NCBI RefSeq assembly: GCF_902806685.2
Contig: NC_048549.1
Location: 10,743,594 to 10,807,593, forward strand
Direction: 5' to 3'
DNA: 64,000 nucleotides
Origin: Maniola hyperantus
Taxonomy: Eukaryota; Arthropoda; Insecta; Lepidoptera; Nymphalidae
Shown here: piece after piece, positions 1 to 10,264 of the stretch
Numbering within the stretch: the stretch's first letter is position 1
Layout: each line of letters starts with the position of its first letter
The notes under the pieces: generated by a model
What the model was told of the DNA's origin: nothing
The model's input: the letters and a program-made list of their open reading frames with translations, nothing else
Database searches by the model: none
Program-made: the position numbers and the translations under genes

Positions 1-32
1 GAACCAAAGACCAATAAAGTAAACTTAGCAAG

Positions 33-945
33 ATACTTTTTTTTTAACTGGTTTTACGGCTCTGGGTTCTAATCTATAATAATCTTGCTGGGAACCAAAG
101 ACCAATAACCAATTGACAAAAAACAAATGACAAAGTTTCATTTCCTAAACAAATTTTGGCAAAATTATGAATCGTTTTATGATCGTTATAAAACTTATGT
201 TTCTACAAATAATTCACTTGATAAAACAAATTACCAGACAAATTGTCATTTCATAAAATATCATTTGACAAACAATTGATTTCTTTAATCGTGTTAATTA
301 GTAAAACAACATATAGCACTTTTTTTTTTGATAAAATGAATTGTTTGATAAAATGAACTATTTGATAAATACTTTAAGAATTCACTAAATCTTTTATATG
401 TCGACCGGGCCGACGGAAGAGACCGCTTACTATGGTGGGGGGTCTCTTTCCTCCCCCCCGCTCCCACCATCAAGAGCGAGCGAAGCGAGCTCGGGACTTG
501 GGGCACTCCGACTCGGAACGGTTAGGTTAGAAGGGGATGGCGGGGTCTGTAAGACCCCGCCATCCCCTTCGTGGGTTATTTCTTTTTTTACCACCCAGAA
601 AAAAGGAGCCCCGCGAAGCGGGGCTCCGTCGACGGGCCCCGGTCGACGAGAAGAGACCATCACTATGGTGGGGGGTCTCTTTCCTCCCCCCCGCTCCCAC
701 CATCAAGAGCGAGCGAAGCGAGCTCGGGACTTGGGGCACTCCGACTCGGAATGGTTAGGTTAGAAGGGGATAAACCCCCCCCCCCTAACCTACCCAATCC
801 TTAAGTTTTTTAAAACAGGCTACGCCAGAAGACTCGCTTTAAAGCCGTTTAGAAAAAAAAAGTTTACTTTACTGGTCTGTACAGCAGCAGCAAGAGTATT
901 ATAGATTAGAACCCAGAGCCGTAAAACCAGTTAAAAATAAAGTAT
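33..945. mobile_element. Inverted-repeat-bounded element with GC-rich core
   Basis: Two 46-bp inverted repeats (45-90 and 888-933) match with one mismatch. The match continues outward weakly to about 33 and 945. The flanks of the core are AT-rich like the rest of the window, but 401-790 is strongly GC-rich. A 17-bp direct repeat (1-17 and 92-108) shows that terminal sequence is duplicated at the window edge, so the element or a tandem copy may extend beyond base 1. There is no credible ORF; open frames across the core are composition artefacts. It is probably a non-autonomous DNA transposon of unknown superfamily. No clear target duplication is visible. Confidence 0.55.
417..771. repeat. GC-rich direct repeat pair with perfect hairpins
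   Basis: A unit of about 122 bp occurs at 417-538 and again at 650-771 (offset 233), differing at only a few positions. Between the copies lies a perfect 19-bp hairpin with a GTA loop (arms 530-548 and 552-570) and a perfect 10-bp hairpin with a GAA loop (605-614 and 618-627). A C-run follows at 775-785. The near identity of the copies suggests a recent duplication. The source of such GC-rich modular DNA in an AT-rich insect context is unknown to me. Confidence 0.8.
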
Positions 946-1390
946 TACTGGTGTTAACGGTGGTAACCTATGACAGTATCTATCGTATTTTGCGATTTTG
1001 TATTGTGTTTGTTTAGTTTATTCTAAAAATGCTAATTGTGATTAAAGTGATTAATTTTATTTAAAAAAATGATTTTCGAGCTCTGAAATTTTAACTTAGA
1101 GTTTCAGGAGCACCCCCTTTACTGCCCCCTATCCCAATGGATGGTATTGTACTCTATAGCAACCCCCAGATTTGCCCTATTTCAATTATTTTACAGATCT
1201 TATTTGAGTTAGGACTTTTACCTTATTAGTAGGTACTTTCAAGACAGTCATCTTAGTGTTAGTATGAAACATATTATGATACTCTTGAAATGATTTAGCT
1301 ACATGCTTCAAGAATCATTAGTATTGAAAAATAAAAATAAAATAGACTTCAGTACCAAACTACAAACACTAAAAAGTAAAAAATAATTTA

Positions 1391-1535
1391 ATTTTCCAAA
1401 ATCCTTTCTTTGCGGATGCCTACCCAATAATAGCTATCTGCATGCCAAATTTCAGCCTGATCCGTCCAGTAGTTTGAGCTGTGCGTCGATGAATCAGTCA
1501 GTCAGTAAGTCACCTTTTCTTTTTATATATTTAGA
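1391..1535 (-). mobile_element. Helitron-like fragment, TGACTGAC family (HEL-B)
   Basis: The minus strand reads TATATAAAAAG, GTGAC, TGACTGACTGA, a block containing CAGCTCAAACTACTGGACGG, GCATGCAGATAGCTATTA, and a stretch ending in GGATTTTGGAAAA. This is the same order as the fuller copy at 18732-19012. The 3' part with the terminal hairpin and CTAG is missing. Confidence 0.65.
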
Positions 1536-1844
1536 TAAAGTTTAGAATGCTAGAACTTTTAAAGCAGTATTCGCGCTCAACTGAATCTATAATACAATAA
1601 AATAATTTTGATAAACTTTTTGGAATTCTTTTATAACATATTATATTCTAGAGAACGCATAAATATAATCGGAAATGCCAATACAGAAATTATTCAAATA
1701 AGACAGTGATCGAAATCAAATTAGAATTAAATTAATAATAACGACTGCATAATGATATTATATGGCGCTTTTAAAATGTTTAGACGGTTTTAGATGGTCA
1801 TATTTTAGTCAATTATGATAATATTTATTTCCTAAACACGATTT

Positions 1845-2050
1845 TTAGGGTTCCGTACCTCAAAAGGAATAAAGGAACCCTTATAGGATTACTCTGTTGT
1901 CTGTCTACCTTAGTAGTTTGTGTATAAGACCTACCTTCCTGCCAAATTTCAAGATTCTAGGTCAACGGGAAGTACCCTATAGGTTTCTTGACAGACTTGA
2001 CTTGACTTGATAAGGGTTCTTTTTTCCTCTTTGAGGTACGGAACCCTTAA
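1845..2050. repeat. GGGTTCCGTACC repeat ending in its own inverted copy
   Basis: The left end (1847-1884) carries GGGTTCCGTACCTCAAAAGG, and its reverse complement recurs at 2011-2050. The interior (GTCTGTCTACC, CCAAATTTCAAGATTCTAGG) matches the plus-strand consensus seen at 19655 and 22478. This repeat is very common in lepidopteran genomes. Here the 5' end is present twice in inverted orientation, so the copy is a small palindrome of about 205 bp. Confidence 0.7.
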
Positions 2051-2106
2051 AATAATCGTATCTTTAAATATCTCGATCGATTGAACTTTCAGTAGTATTA
2101 ACATTA

Positions 2107-2469
2107 TCTCGACATAGTATAAAATAAAGTCGCTTTCCGCTTCTGTATGTATGTATGAACGCGTAGATCTTTTAAACTACGCAACGGATTTTAATGCGGT
2201 TTTCACCAATAGGTAGAGTGATTCAAGAAGAAGGTTTATAGGTATAGTTTCATTCTCAAAAAGTTAGAGATCCCCAGGGAAATTGAAATAATGTGTATTA
2301 GGTCGGAAAAAATCCTGATTAAAACTAACGCGCAACAAAACGAGACGGAGGCGGCGGGCGGTGACGCGGCGCCTATAATAATCTCCTCACTGACACCACA
2401 CGAGTAGATTTATCTGACACCACATTAGTATCTACGTTGCACCCATGCGAAGCCGGGGCGGGTCGCTAG
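2107..2469 (+). mobile_element. Helitron-like element, AAAGTCGCTTTCCGC family (HEL-C)
   Basis: It starts near A|TC at 2106-2108 with the block AAAGTCGCTTTCCGC, then a TATG-rich stretch, ACTACGCAACGGATTTTAAT and TGCGGTTTTCACCAATAGG. It ends in CGAAGCCGGGGCGGGTCGCTAG followed by T. A 5' TC, a 3' CTAG, and insertion between A and T fit a non-autonomous Helitron. There is no coding capacity. The start is chosen by rule and is uncertain by a few bases. Confidence 0.6.
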
Positions 2470-3610
2470 TATGCTATAAAGAAGCCGACTGTTGGGTAAT
2501 CAAACAGAGTTCAATAAGAAAACGCAACATGCCACATTAATATCGTAGAACTTGCTTGAAACAGATATAATCGTAAATAATATTAAAAGTGAAAGTTTCA
2601 ATTCAAATAGGAATCGATTATGATTTAACAAACATAATATAATAAGGACTGTATCTTCTGGAGCTGGACAGTAAAATAAAGTAGTACCTACTCGTATATT
2701 ACTGATATTACCTAAATCTTATTGTAAGAACTAGTCAATATTATAAAATATGTAGGTCTTGTTAAATATAGTAAATTGTCTACTTTCAATATAAACAGGC
2801 TAAAAATAATATAGTAGGCAGTCGCGTTTTCCTATAACAATGGGAATCTGGATAATCTCAATAGGTAATAATTATGTTTTTTACTGTACTACACATTTAG
2901 GTTCTACTGAACAGAATTAAATAAATTAAGTACCTACACTATACCTACATTTATTATGTAAATAGCAGGTACCAATAATATGTTTTGACTTGGTACATTC
3001 TACAAACCAAAAAAAAAAATTGCAGCACTGACCAAAAAATAACTTAAAGAATGTTTCACGTTTTAATTCAATGTGAAACAAATACTTTTTATATTTCAAA
3101 TTGTATTTTTATTGAGATCTCTAATTAGACAAGAGAAAGGAGAAGAAGAACCACCAAGAAACCCAGCGGTTGCTGTTCATAATTATCAAATGGAAATGTA
3201 GACCCGTAAGTACAACACATTATGACATTTTGTAAAATCTTTCTTACATACAAAACGGTCAAACTCGCGAGTGTTTGCAAGCCATAACTAAATAGAGATT
3301 CCTAAATCAATTTCACATAAAATCCATTACATTGCATCCCGTGACGGGATGTGATAGCGACTGACGTGCATTTGATTCGCATAAATAGAATTTCAGCGTG
3401 GAGTTGAGACGTATGTTATTTCTATGGGTGCCATTCTCATAAATGGTTTAAAATTAAAATTAAAGATCGTGACTCGTGGTGTCGGCGATTCAACACAACA
3501 TGTTTCTATTTGAATCTGTTAGCTGTGTGTTTTATACTGCGAGGCTGTAGGTAAGTACTTGTGGGGTATTCTGGACCTGAAGACAATTTATATATTCTGT
3601 ATGTCTTGTC
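2470..3610. other. AT-rich stretch without recognised genes
   Basis: Only short unsupported ORFs are seen. A weak LINE-tail-like match (AAGAACCACCAAGAAACCC, about 3148-3166) and a small palindrome (CATCCCGTGACGGGATG, about 3336-3352) are the only structures noticed. Confidence 0.6.
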
Positions 3611-3664
3611 AGCGGCCCTGATTGCAGCCAATGCTAGTCTATAAATTAAAAAAAAAAAAAAAAA
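3611..3664 (+). mobile_element. SINE tail fragment
   Basis: The string GATTGCAGCCAATGCTAGTC is followed by TATAAATT and a long A-run. The same tail appears at 41945-41989, and a diverged version near 52950. No tRNA-like head is attached, so this is a 5'-truncated copy. Confidence 0.55.
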
Positions 3665-3868
3665 ACTGGCCTATTCCAAGTCAGATTTGCGCACTGAGGG
3701 TTCCGTACTCGGGTATTTTTTTCGACCTTTTGTGCGATAAATCAAGAACAATTATGCATAAAAATAAAAAATCTGTCTTAGAATGTACAGGTAAAGCCCT
3801 TTCATAATGATACCCCACTTGGTATAATTATATTACTTTGAAAATTGAAAATACTAATTATTTGTTTA
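3645..3868 (-). repeat. GGGTTCCGTACC repeat, 3' half
   Basis: Read on the minus strand, this gives the end half of the family: a block around CCAAGTGGGGTATCATTATG, AAAGGGCTTTACCTGTACAT, a stretch around CGATAAATCAAGAACA, and the ending CGGAACCCTCAGTGCGC. The same order is seen on the plus strand at 22790-22945. The poly-A/poly-T boundary is shared with the adjoining SINE tail. Confidence 0.65.
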
Positions 3869-4134
3869 GTAACAATTATTTTCTTCAAATAGGAAGGCAG
3901 AAATAGGTGTGACCTAAGCACTTACATGCAAAGTTATTTTGGTCAGTTAGGATAAGTAGAGAAACAAAAATTTGTAAAGGCAAAGAAATTTGTAGAGTAA
4001 CTAATAAAGGACTAATTGAACAATTTCAAATTGTCTCTATCTGATTGTCACTTGTGCTAATAATACGGTCTTTCATTTAGCTTTATAGGTATTACAGCAT
4101 AACCTTAACATATTTGCAAGCTTAGTCACTTCTA

Positions 4135-4277
4135 CAAAGAGCAACCGCCGAGTTTCTTGATGGTTCTTCTCGGTAGGAAAGGCATTCCGAACCAGTGGTA
4201 TATGCATCCGACTATTCGTAAGTACTTGTAAAAGTTTATACGAATAAAAAAGATTTTTATTTTATTTATTTTATTTT
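4135..4277 (+). mobile_element. Jockey-like LINE 3' end, 5'-truncated
   Basis: The block GCAACCGCCGAGTTTCTTGA, TTCTTCTCGG, CCAGTGGTA and CTATTCGTAAGTACTTGTAA ends in CGAATAAAAAAGATTTTTAT. It is the plus-strand equivalent of the 3' untranslated regions at 24401 and 29381, where the terminal coding part is still present. An AATAAA signal lies near the end. Confidence 0.65.
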
Positions 4278-4574
4278 ACAAACTGTATTCAACATGATAA
4301 GCAGACGACACTATGTCTAAGCTCTCACAAGGAACAGACTACACACGTTACGCGTAGGTAGCAGAATTACCAAAAGATAAAACTACTGCCGGCCAAATCC
4401 ATTCAAAATTGAACCTTACTCCATTACCCGTAGGCTCAAAATATAAAATCAGTTTGGTTGTATTAATCGTAGTACCAAGATCTACATGTCTTGTGCACGC
4501 GTGGGATTGCCCGCCCGTTATTTTCAGCTGAACATTGTTGGCATTTAGTTAGGACAGATTGAGACAAAGTCTAA

Positions 4575-4676
4575 ATGGATTGAATAGGGTCTGGGACTGT
4601 AGTAATAAAATGAAGCGATTTTTTGTATAGCGGTAGTTTATGGAGCTAGAATTAATTATTAAAGAGAATAATTTAA
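4575..4676 (+). repeat. Short interspersed repeat, copy 1
   Basis: The sequence around GTAGTAATAAAATGAAGCG, GTATAGCGG, AGTTTATGGAGCTAGAATTA and AAAGAGAATAAT recurs diverged at 25043-25130. Family unknown. Confidence 0.5.
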
Positions 4677-4679
4677 AAA

Positions 4680-5290
4680 AAATCAGATTTTTATTTATTT
4701 TTAAAGTGAACGTCACGCTGCTGTACTGAAGGTGAATGCCGTTACGGCAATTTTTTTTAATTTTTGTTACATAAATTTTTTTTTTATGTTAAAAAAGCAG
4801 CGGGTTAGCATGGAGGCTGTGCGGGTGTGCGGGGCCCGATTGCCATTTCAGCCTGTCGTGTACTATATGCATGAAGCGTCATTATAGGTAGCAATTAGTT
4901 ATTTTACGACTGACTACTAATAACTATGTAAATAATTTATAATGACGAAAGATTAATAATTATATTAACAGCATTCAAATGGTATTCAATAATATTTTAT
5001 TGCTCGTAATGTACGGATTTAATTAAATTTTATAGGTGGTTTTAATTAAGGATAAGGTCACGTGTTCCCAAGTAAATATGATACAGTATGCGCCAATTTG
5101 TTGGGAGGGATGGCATTGAAGAGATACAGGGTGTAACCAGAACGCTAGTAAAAAAAACTTAGCGTTATTGTTATACTACCAAAACACAATCCAATAGGTT
5201 ATAATAACCATTTTCCTCGCCTACGACGTGGCTTTAAATGTTAAGTTCATGTTCTGTCCCTTTTTAGCATTGTTAAAAAGAAAAGGATGC
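4680..5290. other. AT-rich stretch without recognised genes
   Basis: No convincing ORF. Positions 5130-5176 hold GAGATACAGGGTGTAACCAG and AACGCTAG, which also occur near 8402, so this is an old interspersed repeat fragment. The rest is not recognised. Confidence 0.5.
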
Positions 5291-5295
5291 ATATA

Positions 5296-5660
5296 CTCTA
5301 AATTTAGTTTAGAGAAAGACAACGGAATCGGTGCCATTGGGGCCGATTCTCTTGTACACAATCTCTAAACTAAATTAAATTAACCAGGTAGAAAATCTAG
5401 TGCTATCCCTTTTCCGCAAGCAACATTATGAAAGGGAAGGACGTGCCATTTTAGTTTAATTTAGAGATTGTGTACAACGGAATTAGCCACAATGGGACTG
5501 ATTCTCTTGTACACAATCTCTAAACTAAACTAAAATGACACGTCTAAATCTATTGCTATCCCTGTCATAATGTTGCTTGCGGAAAAGGATAACACTAGAT
5601 TTAGACCTGTTAATTTAGTTTAGTTTAGAGATTGTGTACAAGAGAATAGGCCCCATTGTT
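5296..5660. mobile_element. Tandem inverted pair of foldback MITEs
   Basis: Two adjacent copies (about 5337-5497 and 5495-5660) each begin near GATTCTCTTGTACACAATCT and end with a complementary block around AGAGATTGTGTACA. The internal segment around CTAGTGCTATCC...CCGCAAGCAACATTATG lies in opposite orientation in the two copies. A remnant of a third end lies at about 5300-5336. Other copies are at 46753-46914 and, partial, at 27232-27310. Confidence 0.7.
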
Positions 5661-5965
5661 TAACTAAACGGGGGTTAAATTCTTGGTGAAATTGGGCCTT
5701 AGCCTGAACAAAAGTTTGATATGCTCTGCGCGTAAACAATTTTTAGTGAAAGATTGTAGGTACTTAAGTAAGTATAGAAATAGTGATCACTGATTAGCAA
5801 TCAACACGTCAATATGAGAAATGCAAAAGCAATAAACTTTAGCTGACGATTGAAAACAGATCTGAAATCATAAAAAAAATAACAACACGGTTTTATTGTT
5901 CAGTCAAAGTTTATAATAAGAAATATCAGCACTAGAGATAAAACCATTAGGACTTACATATTATT

Positions 5966-6011
5966 ATTTGAACATTATAGGTAGGTACATAAGTACCTAT
6001 AATGTTCAAAT
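5966..6011. repeat. 18-bp hairpin
   Basis: Perfect inverted arms 5966-5983 and 5994-6011 (ATTTGAACATTATAGGTA) flank a 10-nt loop rich in GGTAC. Neighbouring AT triplets extend the pairing loosely. Confidence 0.75.
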
Positions 6012-6069
6012 ATTATTATCTATGAATGATAATTATGTAAGTATCATCGATATAAATGACAAGTTATGG

Positions 6070-6252
6070 CTAAGCGAACAAAATTTTTCACCGTTTAGAA
6101 ACCAAATAAATCAGCGCCACCTCTTAGATAGGTACTTATGAACGACCCGTTTGAAATCCAGACGTCACTGAGGTTGGATTGGTGCATAAGCACCAATGAG
6201 TCGGTGCCATTTTGTTAGTTCAATTACCCTGTCCATACAAAGTAATATATGT
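6070..6252 (+). repeat. Interspersed repeat (AGCGAACAAAATTTTTCAC family), copy 1
   Basis: It shares the order GCGAACAAAA-TTTTTCAC, CCGTTTGAAATC, AGACGTCACTGAGGTTG, a small TTGGTGC...GCACCAA stem, GGTGCCATTTTGTT and CCCTGTCCATAC with the minus-strand copy at 50299-50432. This copy has about 52 extra bases near 6093-6144. It is probably a MITE; ends are undefined. Confidence 0.55.
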
Positions 6253-6556
6253 ATACCTATAAGTCAATGATAATTATATTCTTCAGAACGCCCTCATTAC
6301 AAAATCAACCGTATCATAAATAATATAATACCCCATTATAATATTATTATACTCGCTATTCCTTGTATGTTATTACAGAAACCACAAATCACAGCGCTTG
6401 CTAAGATCGCGACGCGTGAATAATTACTAAGTGCGCGTGCACATGCAATGTGCGTCGCAGGCCGGGGATAGGCGGGTTGGTGAATCAATTCTAGGCTGCT
6501 TTCATCGCTAGTCTCTATTAATAATTTCCATACTAATATAGTTTGATAGAGTAATC

Positions 6557-6831
6557 GACATAGCTCAACGGGTTGCGAAGCCGAAGTGGCAATGGGCAGG
6601 GCACATAGTTCGTAAAACCGATAGACGTTGGGGTCCCAAGGTGCTGGAATGGCGCCCTCGCACCAGAAGACGCAGTGTTGGAAGACCCCCACTAGGTGGA
6701 CAGACGACATTAGATGAGTCGCAGGGAGCCGCTGGATTCAGGCGACGCAAGACCGTGGCGTGTTGAAGTCCCTACAAGAGACCTATGTCCAGCAGTGGAC
6801 CTCTATCGGTTGATGATGATGATGATGATGA
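6557..6831 (+). mobile_element. RTE-type LINE 3' end, frameshifted
   Basis: Translation gives the C-terminal end of an RTE-clade endonuclease-reverse transcriptase, with the motifs KWQWAGHIVRKTDRRWG, KVLEWRPRT and SVGRPP, then WTDDI after a frameshift. The fragment ends in a (GAT)n run at about 6812-6830, the usual simple-repeat tail of these elements in Lepidoptera. It is dead: 5'-truncated and out of frame. A Helitron-like end begins directly after the tail. Confidence 0.8.
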
Positions 6832-6994
6832 CACTAATATTACAACTGCGAAAGTGTTTCTGTCTATCTGTTTGTCTGTCTGTTTTTCACGGCCCACCCG
6901 TTTAACCGATTTCAAGCAAGTAATTTGGAAAAGAGGTGCATCCAGGGGCACAGGCGACTTTTGGTTCCGGAAATCAGAGTTCCCATTTTTAAAA
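6831..6994 (+). mobile_element. Helitron-like 5' part (HEL-A), 3' end lost
   Basis: ACTAATATTACAACTGCGAA is the usual start block, followed by GTCTGTCTGTTTTTCACGGC, CCGTTTAACCGATTT, and late-block words such as AATCAGAGTTCCC. The hairpin and CTAG terminus are missing. Confidence 0.6.
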
Positions 6995-6999
6995 TAAGT

Positions 7000-7535
7000 T
7001 GATTATAAAATAAATGAAATGTAAAACACCATTATTAAAAAAATAAAATTATGATATAAATAGATTTCCTGAGTGGTCTGTTTTCTTACTGATAAGTTTT
7101 CTTATATACGCATACAGAATAAGTAACCTTGAAAAGAGAAGGAGCCATATCTCCAAGTCTAAATGCTTTCTTACATGGCACTGTATAGCTGAATTGTATG
7201 GTAAAGATATTAGGTATATTACTTATATCAATTACTTACTCCAATTACCCAGTAGCCAAATTTTTACACAGTATTGTTTTTTTTTTTCGATTTTTAAAAC
7301 TTAGTAGGTACATCAAATTCTGAAGAAATTGAAGACTTACGTTATCGAGGAACCCTAAAGAACCAGGAAGCGCGACTGTCCCTTTCCAATGCACCGCAGA
7401 GGACATTGAGTGAGCGTGATAGAGCTATCAAGATAAGCCAGCGTATCAGATGAGATAAAAATCAAAGCACGGTTTAATAATATTTATTAGTATTTACAGG
7501 CGTCTCATTATTATTTATTGCGAAATTTTATGTTA
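7000..7535. other. No recognised feature
   Basis: Mixed composition, a T-run at about 7277-7288, and no ORF or repeat that I can assign. Confidence 0.5.
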
Positions 7536-7672
7536 CAGACAATAGACCTATGGTACGCGACAGGTCAAGACGGCAATCGGGGAGGGGACGCCTCGCACAC
7601 ACGCACAGACGCCGTGCTAGCCCGGTGCGGGATAGCGCGGGTGACTTTGACTTTAATAGAGCAAATATGGCG
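7536..7672 (+). repeat. GC-rich interspersed repeat, copy 1
   Basis: GCGACAGGTCAAGACGGCAA, TCGGGG, GACGCCTCGCACACACGCAC and GCCCGGTGCGGGATAGCG form a block that recurs at 44484-44602 with the same order (CGCGACAGTTTGAGATGG, ACGCTCCGCACAC, CGCCCGCACCGGGTTAGCG). It is known to me as a repeated lepidopteran sequence. It lies inside an 80-codon ORF that has no other support. Confidence 0.5.
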
Positions 7673-7898
7673 AGTACGTTCTCAAAATGTATGCACTAAT
7701 CAAAGCATTACCCTCCTTCGGGTGCAGTCGGGTAAATGTGTGAAATACTTACATTTATGATATGTAGTTCTTATACATTCGCGTCCGGGCAAATTGGAAA
7801 TATATAATCTGGAACAAGGAAATAACGTGATAAAAATATTGATGAAGATTCTTTTGATAAAAAAATTAATGTCTAACCATCGATATAAATGACAAGAT

Positions 7899-7935
7899 AT
7901 GATACGAGCCTGACTCGCACTTGGCTAGTTTTTCT
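7899..7935 (+). repeat. Repeat 3' terminus (CTCGCACTTGGC)
   Basis: GAGCCTGACTCGCACTTGGC followed by a T-rich run is the usual 3' end of the GGGTTCCG repeat and its relatives. Only this end is present. Confidence 0.45.
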
Positions 7936-7939
7936 TTCA

Positions 7940-9177
7940 TCATAAACTTAAACTGATAACACCATAACACATTAGCAAAGATAATATAGAAGTCGTACCT
8001 ACTCTAGTAAAAAAAGTAGTATAATAAAAACACAAAAAAAATACAAAAAAAACTGTATCGTAATAACCCAACGTTACGTCAAAGCATCTCGAAGGCTCGG
8101 CTAGACGATAAGAGATCAAGAATCGCTGGGATTACGATAAAAGTGATCGCTTGATTATTTATGCACGTCCGCTGTCTCGCGGTGAATGGCCGCAGAACCG
8201 AGCGAACAGGTTGGTATGGGGGCACGGGTTGACGAGGTTTTTATTCTGTTGTTAAAAACATACGAGACCGGCCCTAGACTGGGAGCTATGCTTAGAGAAT
8301 ATGCAAGGTGTTAGATTATAATTCTGTAACATGCCGGCTAACTGAGGTTATAACCGATGTATCTACCAAAAAATAATGAGCCTCGTAGCGTGATACTCGT
8401 GGGAGATACAGGTTGTAACTAGAACGCTGGCAAAAACGAAGACAGGTGATAGTACTGACGATTAATGATATGATACCACAAAAAAACGCGAAAAAATATA
8501 TAAAAAATCCTATAATTTTGTAAAAGTTTACGATATATTGCAAATAAAATATCTGACTGATGCTTAGAGGTCAATGTTTGTTGTTGATGTGAGTTGTAAG
8601 TTGTAAAATAGTTTTGTGATTTCGAAGGACCGTTTGAACGTATATGAAGTAGTAGAGACAAAGAAAGACTATTTGGCACTACATACCTCATTATATGATT
8701 TATCAAACATGTTGTATAAGCAAGCTAACACTGCTCATGAGGTATTAAGCCCATCCCATGATTCAGGTACCTACTAAGTAGATACTGGCTTTGTAGACCT
8801 GACTGGCATAGACAAAGACAAAGCATTCAGCAACAGCAATGAGAATTACGAAGATCGTACCACGGATCGTACCCATCGCTTTTTTGGCTCGCGCTCTATA
8901 GCTAGCTTATACTTGCTCTAAGGCACTATTGTAAGTGGAAATATTGAAAAATCCGACTGTATCTAATTATTTCTCTAGATTTTATAATTGCATTAAAGAA
9001 GACGACGATATCTTCATTACGGGGCGAACAAAATCGGTGCTACGATAATTACACACTGCAGGCAAACGATCGATGGCCGAGCTTTGGAATTAATTTTCAC
9101 ATACAAAGCTGATAGAGGTTAGTGAAACACCAGTGCATAATTTTATACCAAGAATATTATTTATCTATATAATAATG
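7940..9177. other. Mostly unrecognised, with one old repeat fragment
   Basis: 8402-8510 holds GAGATACAGGTTGTAACTAG, AACGCTGGC and GACAGGTGATAGTACTGA, a repeat also represented near 5130. The rest has no assignable ORF. Short frames at 8316-8706 on the minus strand are AT-rich noise. Confidence 0.45.
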
Positions 9178-9575
9178 CTAGCGACGTTCATCATCATCGT
9201 TATTATCAACCGATACAGACCTTTATAAGAATAGATAACCTTTATAGGAATTCCACCTGATGAATCTAGCGGCTGACGGCTGCCTCCGACTAGTTTGATG
9301 TCGTCTGTCCACTTAGTGGAGGTCATCCAACGCTGTTCTTTCCGGCCATCCATTCCAGATCCCGGAGGTCGCCATTCTAGCACCTTGAGACCCCAACGCC
9401 TCCCGTTTAGTTATATCTTACTCTGGTTCTCCTACGGATCTCTTCATTTTAGATTTGATCACGTAGAAAATTTCGAACCATAGAGCCGCCTCTTCGCCCG
9501 CTGAGTGTCTCTGAGCTTCCTTATGAAGCCCATAGTTAGCGACCATGTCTCGGATCCATATATGTCATCACTGAT
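9178..9575 (-). mobile_element. RTE-type LINE 3' end, minus strand
   Basis: The minus-strand translation contains VLEWRPPGSG, KWTDDIK and a GSR..LDSS stretch, homologous to the RTE fragments at 6557 and 26111. The 3' tail is a degenerate (GATGAT) run read from about 9195. Sequence further upstream on the minus strand (to about 9575) fits the preceding reverse-transcriptase coding region by position, but is diverged. 5'-truncated and inactive. Confidence 0.65.
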
Positions 9576-9579
9576 AACA

Positions 9580-10260
9580 AGCACTATCGACGTTACGACT
9601 ACTAAATTCTACGAAAGAGTTAAAGGCGATAAAAAGAGGACGTTACCTACGTCCTAATTTCTCATATTCCTTATCATCAAAAGGATAAGTGAAATCGTAA
9701 GTGGAATAAGTATGACACTTCTTATCTTTAATTTATTAGAACACACAATGTTATCAGCGCAGTAAATTTAAAAGGACTTTAAAATTTGGTGAGTAAAAAA
9801 AGTATGGAAAAAATACTATAAAATTTAAGGACTTCAAGGAAAGTGCGATGCGGAAAAAACAAAACCAACACGATAATTAAGTTATCTTGGTTCCGAGAAA
9901 CGAACAAAAAAAGATAAAGAACGCAACGAATCTATAAAAAAAATTAATGAGTCTAGACAGCATATTGTTTACCTAATGCGAAATTAAGTCACAAGTGCAT
10001 TAAATACCTAACTATTCAAAAAGACCAATTATTTGAAACTTTATCATTCAAACAAAAATCAAATAAATTATTTAAAAAAAATTGTAATAGAAAATATTAC
10101 AATAGAACCTTAAGCTAGCCTTATCTAATTACTATACAAATCATGCCCGCGTGAAATGGTGCCAAGAATACTGGCTGCATTTCCACGCTTTACGCTGATC
10201 CGTTGCGCAAAAAATCTGTCTTCTGTCACCACATGACGCTTTGATATATTCAAAATAGGT
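9580..10260. other. No recognised feature
   Basis: AT-rich; no ORF above background and no repeat I can name. Confidence 0.5.
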
Positions 10261-10264
10261 TATA

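Noticed and set aside
520..530. GGTTAGGTTAG resembling insect telomere repeat (also near 753)
   Set aside because: Only two units at each site, within a duplicated module; not a telomeric array.
401..790. Bacterial or vector contamination as explanation for the GC-rich block
   Set aside because: It is flanked on both sides by matching inverted repeats within AT-rich DNA, which fits an element; contamination cannot be fully excluded without reads.
398..804. Several overlapping ORFs in all frames over the GC-rich core
   Set aside because: Stop codons are rare because of composition; frames overlap on both strands and copy the direct repeat.
6714..6905. 63-codon ORF with a run of methionines
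   Set aside because: Translation of the RTE (GAT)n tail joined to a Helitron start.
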